IMG/VR virus record: IMGVR_UViG_3300036399_001951
Location: 62,001 to 126,000 of that record
Strand: one strand, 5' to 3'
From: a virus
DNA: 64,000 bases
Part shown: piece by piece, positions 58,531-64,000 of the stretch
Position numbering within the stretch: position 1 is the first letter of the stretch
Layout: every line of letters starts with the position of its first letter
The notes under the pieces: generated by a model
Told to the model about the DNA's origin: nothing
Seen by the model: only the letters and a program-made list of their open reading frames with translations
Database searches by the model: none
Translations under genes and position numbers: made by a program

Positions 58531-58557
58531 AGCCGATTACTCCGTAGTCGGCTTTTT
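58531..58557 (+). terminator. Terminator with ACTCCGTAGT loop
   Basis: GCCGATT-ACTCCGTAGT-CGGC hairpin and T-run. Confidence 0.85.
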
Positions 58558-58572
58558 CTTTGCCCAGTTCCC

Positions 58573-58603
58573 GGAGCCACTTAACAGGAGCTCGCTTCGC
58601 TCC
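58573..58603. repeat. 31-bp boxed element
   Basis: GGAGCC at 58573 and CGCTCC at 58598, 25 bp apart, with GAGCTC inside. Confidence 0.72.
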
Positions 58604-58654
58604 GAGAAAAGCTCAATAATAAATCAGCAGGATTTTTAGTTGTGGTAAATTTTG

Positions 58655-58672
58655 ATTATATTTACCTATAAC
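58655..58672 (+). promoter_or_regulatory. Early-type promoter
   Basis: ATTATATTTACCTATAAC, 15 bp before the ATG at 58688. Confidence 0.6.
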
Positions 58673-58687
58673 TTAAAAGTAGAAATC

Positions 58688-58921
58688 ATGAATGTATTTG
58701 AATTTGTATTAAGCGGCAATGAAATGACAATTGCAGTAGTAGTAGGAGCAGCCAGCCGAGAGCGAGCCCTTGTTCTTCTAAAGGAGAACTATGAAAACTT
58801 TGAAGAAGAATATGATTACGATAATGAAGATGCGATAACATCATATCGAGATTCAATTATCAGTAACACTACATGTACTGCTGAATTTGTACGTGAAATC
58901 TTTTCAACCGAAGAACTATGA
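58688..58921 (+). CDS. Small hypothetical protein
   Basis: 77 residues from the ATG at 58688 (promoter-supported). NVFEFVLSGNEMTIAVVVGA and an acidic middle. The stop overlaps the next start (ATGA), coupling it to the ART-like gene. No family recognised. Confidence 0.6.
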   Translation: MNVFEFVLSGNEMTIAVVVGAASRERALVLLKENYENFEEEYDYDNEDAITSYRDSIISNTTCTAEFVREIFSTEEL

Positions 58922-59238
58922 GAGCCTATCATGCAACCCAGGCTAGTAATATACCTAGCATCCTAGAGGAAGGATTAAAATCTATGTGGGAAGGAGTATA
59001 TCTAACTGATTCAGAAGAGAGCGCATGCCGATGGATGGGATTCAGATTGGCTGCAGTAGGGGAACCAGTAATGGCCGTGATAGAGGTCGAGGTTAATGAA
59101 TACGATACAGTTGAAGGTATGGACCATTCCCCTCTAATGGAACAGATATTCGGAGTGGGAAAGAGTATCCTACATCCAAAGAGTATAAAACCTGAAAAAA
59201 TTATAAACGTTAATTACTATCGATTAAATCAAAAGTAA
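58918..59238 (+). CDS. Small ART-fold-like protein
   Basis: 106 residues. It opens RAYHATQASNIPSILEEGLK, then GVYLTDSEESACRW and VIEVEVNEYDTVEG. The order H-A-T near the start, S-I-x-x-x-GL, VYLT and a later E-x-x-D fits the NAD-binding ADP-ribosyltransferase fold (DarT/RNA 2'-phosphotransferase style). It is shorter than typical enzymes, so activity is unproven. Phage ARTs such as T4 Alt and Mod modify host RNA polymerase; an early target of that kind is speculative. Confidence 0.55.
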   Translation: MRAYHATQASNIPSILEEGLKSMWEGVYLTDSEESACRWMGFRLAAVGEPVMAVIEVEVNEYDTVEGMDHSPLMEQIFGVGKSILHPKSIKPEKIINVNYYRLNQK

Positions 59239-59260
59239 AGGTAATCTAATCTTCTCTAGA

Positions 59261-59288
59261 AGCCGGCCCAATAAAGGTCGGCTTTTTT
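59261..59288 (+). terminator. Intrinsic terminator
   Basis: AAGCCGGCC / GGTCGGCTT hairpin followed by T-run. Confidence 0.85.
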
Positions 59289-59322
59289 AGGGTCCCAACT
59301 AAGAGGACCTCCGCTTCGGCAG

Positions 59323-59394
59323 GGAGCGGGCATTCCCGCTCCCGAGCGGATCTGGATACTTGACCACCGGGATTCCGGTATCCAAGCTCGCTCC
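59323..59394. repeat. Variant boxed element cluster
   Basis: GGAGCG at 59323, CGCTCC at 59337 and CGCTCC at 59389. The inner GGGAGCGGG-CATT-CCCGCTCCC makes a strong hairpin. Confidence 0.55.
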
Positions 59395-59446
59395 GAAAAG
59401 ATTGATAAATTTTTTCAAAATAATTTTCAAGATTGAGGTATTCTTT

Positions 59447-59464
59447 GTATATTTACTATATAAC
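59447..59464 (+). promoter_or_regulatory. Early-type promoter
   Basis: GTATATTTACTATATAAC, preceded by TTCTTT; 16 bp before the ATG at 59481. Confidence 0.65.
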
Positions 59465-59480
59465 TTAAAACAAAAGAGAA

Positions 59481-59729
59481 ATGGTATTACAACCAATTAA
59501 CCCGTCAGAATTGAGAGCGCGATTAAATCGTGGAACTGTTCAGTTTGCGTACAAGAAATTAGATGGCACTCTACGCACTGCCATTGGAACCACTTCACTG
59601 GAGAATGTGCCAGTTGACCATCAACCTAAAGGTGGAGAGAGTAGCCCTAAAGTTGTGGTTTACTTTGACCTTCAAAAAGGTGAATGGAGAAGTGTAAGTA
59701 TTAATCGTGAAATCTTTATTGCAGAATAA
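59481..59729 (+). CDS. Small hypothetical protein (possible DUF2693-like)
   Basis: 82 residues. LRARLNRGTVQFAYKKLDGT, then RTAIGTTSLENVP and VVYFDLQKGEWRSV. This order resembles a small Bacteroidota/phage family (DUF2693: R-x-L-x-x-G-x-V-x-F-x-Y-x-K-x-DG-x-x-R). Function unknown. Followed at 1 bp by the next gene. Confidence 0.62.
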   Translation: MVLQPINPSELRARLNRGTVQFAYKKLDGTLRTAIGTTSLENVPVDHQPKGGESSPKVVVYFDLQKGEWRSVSINREIFIAE

Positions 59730-59730
59730 G

Positions 59731-59961
59731 ATGGGAACGAAAGAATTAAACATGGTGGAAGGGCCGGATGGCCTAACCACCGTATCCGGAAAATGCGTAT
59801 TTACAGGGGAAGAGTATTCCTGTCAAGTACCAACAGATGGAATTAAGATGTGGCTCAACGGGGAGCGGATTCAGCGTGCTCTACCGGGCGTGAGCCTAGA
59901 CGATAGGGAATTCCTAATAAGTGGAATTAGTCCTAACGGCTGGAAAAAGACCTTTGGTTAG
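59731..59961 (+). CDS. Small hypothetical protein
   Basis: 76 residues from the ATG at 59731. VEGPDGLTTVSGKCVFTGEE and GERIQRALPGVSLDDREFLI, then SGISPNGWKKTFG. The end (LS-x-x-x-REFLISGI-x-P) is a pattern seen in small phage proteins. No function known. Confidence 0.6.
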   Translation: MGTKELNMVEGPDGLTTVSGKCVFTGEEYSCQVPTDGIKMWLNGERIQRALPGVSLDDREFLISGISPNGWKKTFG

Positions 59962-59983
59962 GTTGTTTTAAGTTAGATAAGAT

Positions 59984-60017
59984 AAGGGTCGACTCCGTAG
60001 TCGGCCCTTTCTTTTTT
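59984..60017 (+). terminator. Terminator with ACTCCGTAGT loop
   Basis: AAGGGTCG-ACTCCGTAGT-CGGCCCTT hairpin and T-run. Confidence 0.87.
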
Positions 60018-60026
60018 CCCTAGCCC

Positions 60027-60057
60027 GGAGCGGATTACCAAGGGCCGGCCTCGCTCT
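60027..60057. repeat. 31-bp boxed element
   Basis: GGAGCG at 60027 and CGCTCT at 60052, 25 bp apart, with GGGCCGGCC inside. Confidence 0.7.
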
Positions 60058-60110
60058 GAGAAATGTGCAAAAATATATCTCATAGGATTTTCAAGTTAAT
60101 GATAGAATGC

Positions 60111-60127
60111 CTATATTTACTTATAAC
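60111..60127 (+). promoter_or_regulatory. Early-type promoter
   Basis: CTATATTTACTTATAAC, 17 bp before the ATG at 60145. Confidence 0.62.
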
Positions 60128-60144
60128 TTAAAACTTAAAACAAA

Positions 60145-60399
60145 ATGAAAAAAGAAAAATTAATTGAGAAACTAAATGAGTTTGAAAACGGATTCGAGCG
60201 GGATCCAGAAGTAATTGAACTTGTTTATAAGATAAAAGAGAAGTTTGATTCTCATTTTAATAAAACATTCTCGAGCAAAGAGATTGAATCTGATGAGTTT
60301 GATGAGATGAGCGAAGAGTATTATTATGCCCTGAAAGAGAATGATCCTGATGATGCATCGATTTTTCAGGTAATGTGGTTTGAAAATTGGTTAAAATAA
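60145..60399 (+). CDS. Small acidic hypothetical protein
   Basis: 84 residues, helical and highly charged (KKEKLIEKLNEFENGFERD, ESDEFDEMSEEYYYALKEN). No family recognised. Followed at 5 bp by the next ORF. Confidence 0.6.
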   Translation: MKKEKLIEKLNEFENGFERDPEVIELVYKIKEKFDSHFNKTFSSKEIESDEFDEMSEEYYYALKENDPDDASIFQVMWFENWLK

Positions 60400-60404
60400 T
60401 AACT

Positions 60405-60614
60405 ATGGAAGCAAACTCAAAACAAGAATGGTGGGATCTAGTAAGAGCGGATCTCGCTAAGTGGAATAGAGAGAACCACCCAGAAGATCGCATGGGTATT
60501 CAAGACTGGATCGGCGAAGTTGGACCTAAGATTCATGGATGGATCGCGTTCAGAGACGAGTATGGAGATTGGGATGCCTCATTGAGCGGATTCCCAGACG
60601 ATGAAGATTATTAA
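60405..60614 (+). CDS. Small hypothetical protein
   Basis: 69 residues from the ATG at 60405. Trp-rich and acidic (NSKQEWWDLVRADLAKWN, DEYGDWDASLSGFPDDEDY). No family recognised. Confidence 0.58.
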   Translation: MEANSKQEWWDLVRADLAKWNRENHPEDRMGIQDWIGEVGPKIHGWIAFRDEYGDWDASLSGFPDDEDY

Positions 60615-60687
60615 AGATTGTGGCACGTGTCTCTTGTAAAACTTTCAAAAAAGTTTCCAAAAAATTTTCAAGTATCAAAAATTCTTT

Positions 60688-60704
60688 GTATATTTACTTA
60701 TAAC
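60688..60704 (+). promoter_or_regulatory. Early-type promoter
   Basis: GTATATTTACTTATAAC preceded by TTCTTT, 17 bp before the ATG at 60722. Confidence 0.65.
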
Positions 60705-60721
60705 TTAAAAACAAAAAAGAA

Positions 60722-61120
60722 ATGAAAGCAGGTAAGTATTATGTTGGTGACCTATGTTATGTACTAGGTGATCGTTGGGACGAAGTTTGTGATCTTATTA
60801 TTAAGGATCATGTATGCTTAGATGGTGTGTTTGAATTAAAGGACGGAACCCAGTTTGCAATATATGGAACAGCTTATGGAGATGGATTCTATAGTGACCA
60901 ATATGCAAATGGATATCCAGTGGATTCAGGTTCAATCGGCTGTGTGTTAGTGGACTCCATAACTTCAGGTGAATTAGATGAATCCTTAGGAAATGTTATA
61001 GATTTCGATGATGATTTTACTACAAGTTCAGATAGTGGAATAATCTATATCGGAGAAATTGAAATAGATACTGAAGGGAGCGAAGGAATAGATGATGAAT
61101 CAATCAATGATATTTGGTAA
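60722..61120 (+). CDS. Conserved-type phage protein (GDLCYVL family)
   Basis: 132 residues. AGKYYVGDLCYVLGDRWDEV, then TQFAIYGTAYGDGFYSD and YPVDSGSIGCVLVDSI form a pattern I recognise from uncharacterised phage and bacterial proteins. The Gly/Asp-rich beta core resembles a sensor or binding domain. The C-terminus is acidic. Alone under an early-type promoter, followed by an ACTCCGTAGT terminator. Confidence 0.7.
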   Translation: MKAGKYYVGDLCYVLGDRWDEVCDLIIKDHVCLDGVFELKDGTQFAIYGTAYGDGFYSDQYANGYPVDSGSIGCVLVDSITSGELDESLGNVIDFDDDFTTSSDSGIIYIGEIEIDTEGSEGIDDESINDIW

Positions 61121-61144
61121 GAAGTTGTTTTAAGTTAGGTAAAG

Positions 61145-61174
61145 AAAGGTCAACTCCGTAGTTGGCCTTTTCTT
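61145..61174 (+). terminator. Terminator with ACTCCGTAGT loop
   Basis: AAAGGTCA-ACTCCGTAGT-TGGCCTTT hairpin and T-run. Confidence 0.87.
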
Positions 61175-61187
61175 TTGCGGTATCCCC

Positions 61188-61218
61188 GGAGCGGGTAGCA
61201 TCCCTCCCGCCTCGCTCC
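61188..61218. repeat. 31-bp boxed element
   Basis: GGAGCG at 61188 and CGCTCC at 61213, 25 bp apart. Confidence 0.78.
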
Positions 61219-61271
61219 GAGAAACGTACAAAAATATATTATCTAAAATTTTCAGGATTAAGGAATTCTTC

Positions 61272-61288
61272 TTATATTTACTTATAAC
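61272..61288 (+). promoter_or_regulatory. Early-type promoter
   Basis: TTATATTTACTTATAAC, 16 bp before the ATG at 61305. Confidence 0.65.
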
Positions 61289-61304
61289 TTAAAAACAAAA
61301 AGAA

Positions 61305-61670
61305 ATGAAAAATGTAACAGTATTAGCAATTGGAGTAGTTCAACCTGAAAACGGAAAAACTTGTTATGATTGGAATATGTATGATTCTGTGCCAGGAGTG
61401 ATCTCCTTGACCTCAAGTGGATTCTTAATGTATCATGCTAATGAAGATGATTTTACACCGGGCGATCAATTACAATTAATCGCTAATGATTCAAATAGAA
61501 AATTAAAAACGGCAACAATCGTTGAATCATGTAGCGCAAACCGAGAGGATGTCCTAGCAATGTTATTACGTAACCAATATGATTATTATCCAGCTAGAGC
61601 ATTTAAGAAAAAGAGATTCTCTCGTAAATTGAGTACATCATATTCAGTAAAAGGAATTTATATTAGTTAG
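61305..61670 (+). CDS. Hypothetical protein
   Basis: 121 residues with a beta-rich first half (NVTVLAIGVVQPENGKTCYD), a predicted small barrel segment (DDFTPGDQLQLIANDSNRKL) and a basic end (FKKKRFSRKLSTS). No family recognised. Monocistronic early gene. Confidence 0.62.
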   Translation: MKNVTVLAIGVVQPENGKTCYDWNMYDSVPGVISLTSSGFLMYHANEDDFTPGDQLQLIANDSNRKLKTATIVESCSANREDVLAMLLRNQYDYYPARAFKKKRFSRKLSTSYSVKGIYIS

Positions 61671-61696
61671 TTGTTTGTTTTGTTTAAGTTCTGATT

Positions 61697-61721
61697 AAGC
61701 CGGCACCAGCCGGCTTTTTCT
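61697..61721 (+). terminator. Intrinsic terminator
   Basis: AAGCCGGC-ACCA-GCCGGCTT with T-run. Confidence 0.88.
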
Positions 61722-61743
61722 TTTTAGGTGGCCATGCCCGCCC

Positions 61744-61785
61744 GGAGCCAGCTCTCCTCGGGCGCTCTCGAGGCGGGGCCGCTCC
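61744..61785. repeat. Variant boxed element
   Basis: GGAGCC at 61744 and CGCTCC at 61780, 36 bp apart. The interior has CTCGGGCGCTCTCGAGGCGG; a similar CTCTCGA-GCGGGG string stands at 57820-57835. Confidence 0.5.
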
Positions 61786-61838
61786 GGAAAATGTACAAAA
61801 ATATATTCTCTAAAATTTTCAAGATTAAAGTATTTTGC

Positions 61839-61854
61839 CTATATTTACTTATAA
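61839..61854 (+). promoter_or_regulatory. Early-type promoter
   Basis: TATATTTACTTATAAC preceded by TTTTGCC, 16 bp before the ATG at 61871. Confidence 0.65.
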
Positions 61855-61870
61855 CTTAAAACAAAACAAT

Positions 61871-62125
61871 ATGATTGATGTAATTTATGTGGCAGTTCTA
61901 GACTTTAATCTATGCAGCGTTAGCCTTTATGAGATTGAAAAGCAAGAAGCATTGGATATTGCAGATGACCTAGATATTGAGTTTGAGATTGACACCTTAG
62001 ATGAGATAGTATGTGAATATATGCATTCAAACCGCGGTCACCGAGCAAGCGAATGTCAGTATATGTTTTCAACTGAACCAATTCCTCTCCATATCCCATA
62101 TCAAATAGAATTAACTGAAGAATAA
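61871..62125 (+). CDS. Small acidic hypothetical protein
   Basis: 84 residues from the ATG at 61871. VIYVAVLDFNLCSVSLYEI, then DDLDIEFEIDTLDEIVCEYM and NRGHRASECQYMFSTEPI. It is similar in style to the protein at 58688, with an acidic helix followed by a Cys-containing end. No function known. Confidence 0.6.
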   Translation: MIDVIYVAVLDFNLCSVSLYEIEKQEALDIADDLDIEFEIDTLDEIVCEYMHSNRGHRASECQYMFSTEPIPLHIPYQIELTEE

Positions 62126-62147
62126 GTTTATTGATTATTACCGCAGG

Positions 62148-62170
62148 GGCCAGGAGACTGGCCTTTTTTA
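62148..62170 (+). terminator. Intrinsic terminator
   Basis: GGCCAG-GAGA-CTGGCC with T-run. Confidence 0.88.
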
Positions 62171-62182
62171 GGCATTCCTCTC

Positions 62183-62213
62183 GGAGCGGGTAGCCAGAAG
62201 AGAAACCCGCTCC
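62183..62213. repeat. 31-bp boxed element
   Basis: GGAGCGGGT at 62183 pairs exactly with ACCCGCTCC ending at 62213: a 9-bp stem with a 13-nt loop. Box starts are 25 bp apart. The cleanest copy in the window. Confidence 0.82.
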
Positions 62214-62266
62214 GAATAATTGACAAAAAAATTTAAAATAAATTTTCAGGATTAAAGTATTTTGCC

Positions 62267-62283
62267 TATATTTACTATATAAC
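62267..62283 (+). promoter_or_regulatory. Early-type promoter
   Basis: CTATATTTACTATATAAC-type box, 15 bp before the ATG at 62299. Confidence 0.65.
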
Positions 62284-62298
62284 TTAAAACAAAACAAG

Positions 62299-62658
62299 AT
62301 GAATATTGATGTTAACTTAATCTTACCTGAAGGTAAGGATTATCAGAGAGCCAAGGAGATGGACTTCTATAAACATGGCATGAGGAACTGGTTCTATGGG
62401 AACGGTGCGCCAATTCAAAGCCTAGCAGAGAAGCAAGCTAAACTTATTAAAGACCCTGTTAAATTAGTGCGCAGAGCCAAGGCAGTTGCAGCAGTGTGGG
62501 GCACTAGAGATTATCATGGGTATGCAAGTGGAGTACCGAAGGAGGAAAACGTTTGGAATCCCTTTGAGAATGCCCTACGTGCAATGGGATTTACTCATGA
62601 ACAGATCAATTCAATTAGCTCGCATAGAGAATCAGATGAAGTATTAAGAAGAGCTTAA
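62299..62658 (+). CDS. Hypothetical protein
   Basis: 119 residues. LILPEGKDYQRAKEMDFYKH, then QSLAEKQAKLIKDPVKLVRR and AVAAVWGTRDYHGYASG. Basic, helical. No family recognised. It is the first gene of a pair with the next ORF, 3 bp apart. Confidence 0.62.
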   Translation: MNIDVNLILPEGKDYQRAKEMDFYKHGMRNWFYGNGAPIQSLAEKQAKLIKDPVKLVRRAKAVAAVWGTRDYHGYASGVPKEENVWNPFENALRAMGFTHEQINSISSHRESDEVLRRA

Positions 62659-62661
62659 GAC

Positions 62662-63138
62662 ATGGAACTTATTCTAAAAATCAAGGACAATCTGCATATC
62701 ATAGGGAATCGGATCTATAGCTACGAAACTGAGGTTGCCTCTATTGGCAAACACATTATCACTGCATACTCCACATACAGCAGAACTACAGGTAAACATG
62801 TAAACTTTATTTCACACCTATTAAACCTGCCAATCGTACACTCTACTCGTAAAAAGGCCGCCTATTCTAAATTGCAATATGGAGCCAGATGTAAGTATGA
62901 TGGCAGCTTATCAAGCAAGGCTAGCATCTCCGTAGTCAATGAACTCAAGTCTGGAGCGAATCTCATGACTGCTTGTGCAAGATGCTGGAACAGTATGGGT
63001 AATCGAGACAGGTCAACAGTAAGAGATTATTATGGATACACTGGCAAGGGAGCGGAGTTCGACGACCTGATTGTAATAGCCGGGCTCGGGATTATCATTA
63101 CAGATGAAGCAATTGATTTATCAAAAATATCAATTTAA
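62662..63138 (+). CDS. Hypothetical protein
   Basis: 158 residues: a beta-rich start (IKDNLHIIGNRIYSYETEVA), then a Ser/Tyr-rich middle and a C-terminal domain with DDLIVIAGLGIIITDEAI. It has Cys in CARCW near residue 107. The internal CTCCGTAGT at 62938 is coding here. No known function. Confidence 0.62.
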   Translation: MELILKIKDNLHIIGNRIYSYETEVASIGKHIITAYSTYSRTTGKHVNFISHLLNLPIVHSTRKKAAYSKLQYGARCKYDGSLSSKASISVVNELKSGANLMTACARCWNSMGNRDRSTVRDYYGYTGKGAEFDDLIVIAGLGIIITDEAIDLSKISI

Positions 63139-63161
63139 ATTTTCAGGTCCCAAAGATTCTC

Positions 63162-63180
63162 TGTATATTTACTATATAAC
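63162..63180 (+). promoter_or_regulatory. Early-type promoter
   Basis: TGTATATTTACTATATAAC preceded by TTCTC, 14 bp before the ATG at 63195. Confidence 0.65.
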
Positions 63181-63194
63181 TTAAAATAAAAGTA

Positions 63195-64000
63195 ATGAAA
63201 GCAAAGCAAATAACTCTTAGTGCATCCTATATCAAATCACTCAGTGTGGAGAATAAGATAAATTTCTTATCGAATGATATTTGCCCTGATGAAATTATTG
63301 AACTCTTATCAAATGATCGTAGCCATAGAGTAAGAGCCGCAATTGCTGCACACACTAATTGTCCAATTGAACTATTAATTAAGTACTCGAATGATGCGCA
63401 CCCAGGGGTATTATGCGGTATTGCGAGTAATCCAAAAATTCCATATGATATCTTAGTTAAATTGTCAGATTCTGAGACAGATATAGTGGTAGTTGGCGTT
63501 GGTGAAAACCCTTCAATTGATTCTAAATTAAAGAATAAAATTCTAGAGCGATTGGCATTTGAATTTAATTGCTACTATAACGCGGTAGAGAGCCTAATCG
63601 CAAGTCCGGAAATAAAATCTTCTCTTATTAATAAATTATCTAAACACTCTAATTGGAATGTAAGGAGAGCGGTTGCAAGGAAGCCTTATCTCTCTAATGA
63701 TGTAGTGAATCGCTTAGCCGGTGACAACGACTGTGATGTACAAGATGCGATTCTGGAAAATGAATCATTAGAGATTACATCGAAAATGTTAAACATTCTT
63801 GTTAAGACGGGAAGTTGGCAGAATCGTCAAATCATTGCATCACGTATGGATTGTCCCCTAGATGTATTAATCTATATTGCAGAAACAGACGATGATACTG
63901 ATGTATTGAATTCTATGTTGAAGAATAGCAAGTGTCCGCTTGAAGTACTGGTGATTGTTGTTAACCGAGCCGATAGAGGAGAATCGTTAGGTACAGCAAG
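63195..64000 (+). CDS. Leucine-rich-repeat-variant/HEAT-like repeat protein (3' truncated)
   Basis: Open from the ATG at 63195 to the window end, so at least 268 residues. It contains repeats of about 25 residues of the type RSHRVRAAIAAHTNCPIELL, then VLCGIASNPKIPYDILVKLS and NVRRAVARKPYLSNDVVNRL. These match the LRV/HEAT-like alpha solenoid pattern (V-x-x-A-[IV]-A-x-N-x-x-x-P-x-x-[VI]-L). Such solenoids bind proteins or nucleic acids. Function here is unknown; the C-terminus lies beyond the window. Confidence 0.75.
   Translation, partial: MKAKQITLSASYIKSLSVENKINFLSNDICPDEIIELLSNDRSHRVRAAIAAHTNCPIELLIKYSNDAHPGVLCGIASNPKIPYDILVKLSDSETDIVVVGVGENPSIDSKLKNKILERLAFEFNCYYNAVESLIASPEIKSSLINKLSKHSNWNVRRAVARKPYLSNDVVNRLAGDNDCDVQDAILENESLEITSKMLNILVKTGSWQNRQIIASRMDCPLDVLIYIAETDDDTDVLNSMLKNSKCPLEVLVIVVNRADRGESLGTA

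Noticed and set aside
51423-62300. Integron-like cassette array (small ORFs separated by inverted repeats)
   Set aside because: Most units carry their own promoter and terminator, the boxes lack the attC core GTTRRRY, orientation of elements varies, and no integrase is visible.
1-64000. tRNA genes
   Set aside because: Looked for TTCGA-type T-loops with flanking stems and CCA ends in the gaps; none found by eye. A covariance scan could still reveal one.

Overview
The window looks like one segment of a large T4-like myovirus (Caudoviricetes) that infects a Bacteroidota host. The T4-like evidence is a gp17-type large terminase next to a gp16-like small subunit, a gp26-like baseplate protein, a gp30-type DNA ligase, a homologue of T4 beta-glucosyltransferase, and a repeated promoter motif close to the T4 late box TATAAATA. 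The Bacteroidota evidence is a sigma factor whose N-terminus resembles Bacteroidota RpoD, a DUF4494-like protein, AT-rich leaders without Shine-Dalgarno sequences, and early promoters of the form TATATTTAC-TATAAC. All family assignments come from reading motifs by eye; no database search was run.

Layout. (1) 1-14.1 kb: plus-strand virion module with the tail of a baseplate-type protein, terminase subunits, an ECF-like sigma factor, membrane proteins and baseplate or tail proteins. (2) 14.1-31.7 kb: large virion proteins, beta-glucosyltransferase, a small minus-strand operon (unknown protein, bS21, NUDIX), a multidomain lysin, an acidic head-core-like protein, a DUF192 protein and DNA ligase. 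(3) 31.7-36.6 kb: a minus-strand MoxR AAA ATPase / VWA / metallopeptidase triad. (4) 36.6-50.3 kb: both strands, with an RpoD-like sigma factor, a secreted CAP protein, two large paralogues, an SGNH hydrolase, an NlpC/P60 peptidase and a small holin-like protein. (5) 50.3-51.4 kb: a gene-free, GC-rich, structured region packed with GGAGCG/CGCTCC boxes. (6) 51.4-64 kb: a run of small, mostly unknown early genes. Most units have their own promoter and terminator, and many intergenic gaps also hold a boxed repeat.

Two patterns run across genes. First, about nineteen otherwise unrelated proteins start with the same short N-terminal peptide, roughly (I/V)K-x-(F/Y)-x-x-(W/F/Y)-x(2-6)-E. It resembles the T4 capsid-targeting sequence that sends internal proteins into the prohead. 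If it works the same way, this phage packages a large cargo set: AAA ATPase, metallopeptidase, lysin, NlpC/P60, SGNH hydrolase, possibly NUDIX, and toxin-like membrane proteins. Second, intergenic gaps in the early region carry a 31-bp element with GGAGCG-like and CGCTCC-like ends exactly 25 bp apart, and several terminators share the loop ACTCCGTAGT.

Transcription appears to use two visible promoter classes and three phage sigma factors (3.6, 38.5 and 57.0 kb). Translation may be modified by the phage bS21. The glucosyltransferase suggests hypermodified DNA.
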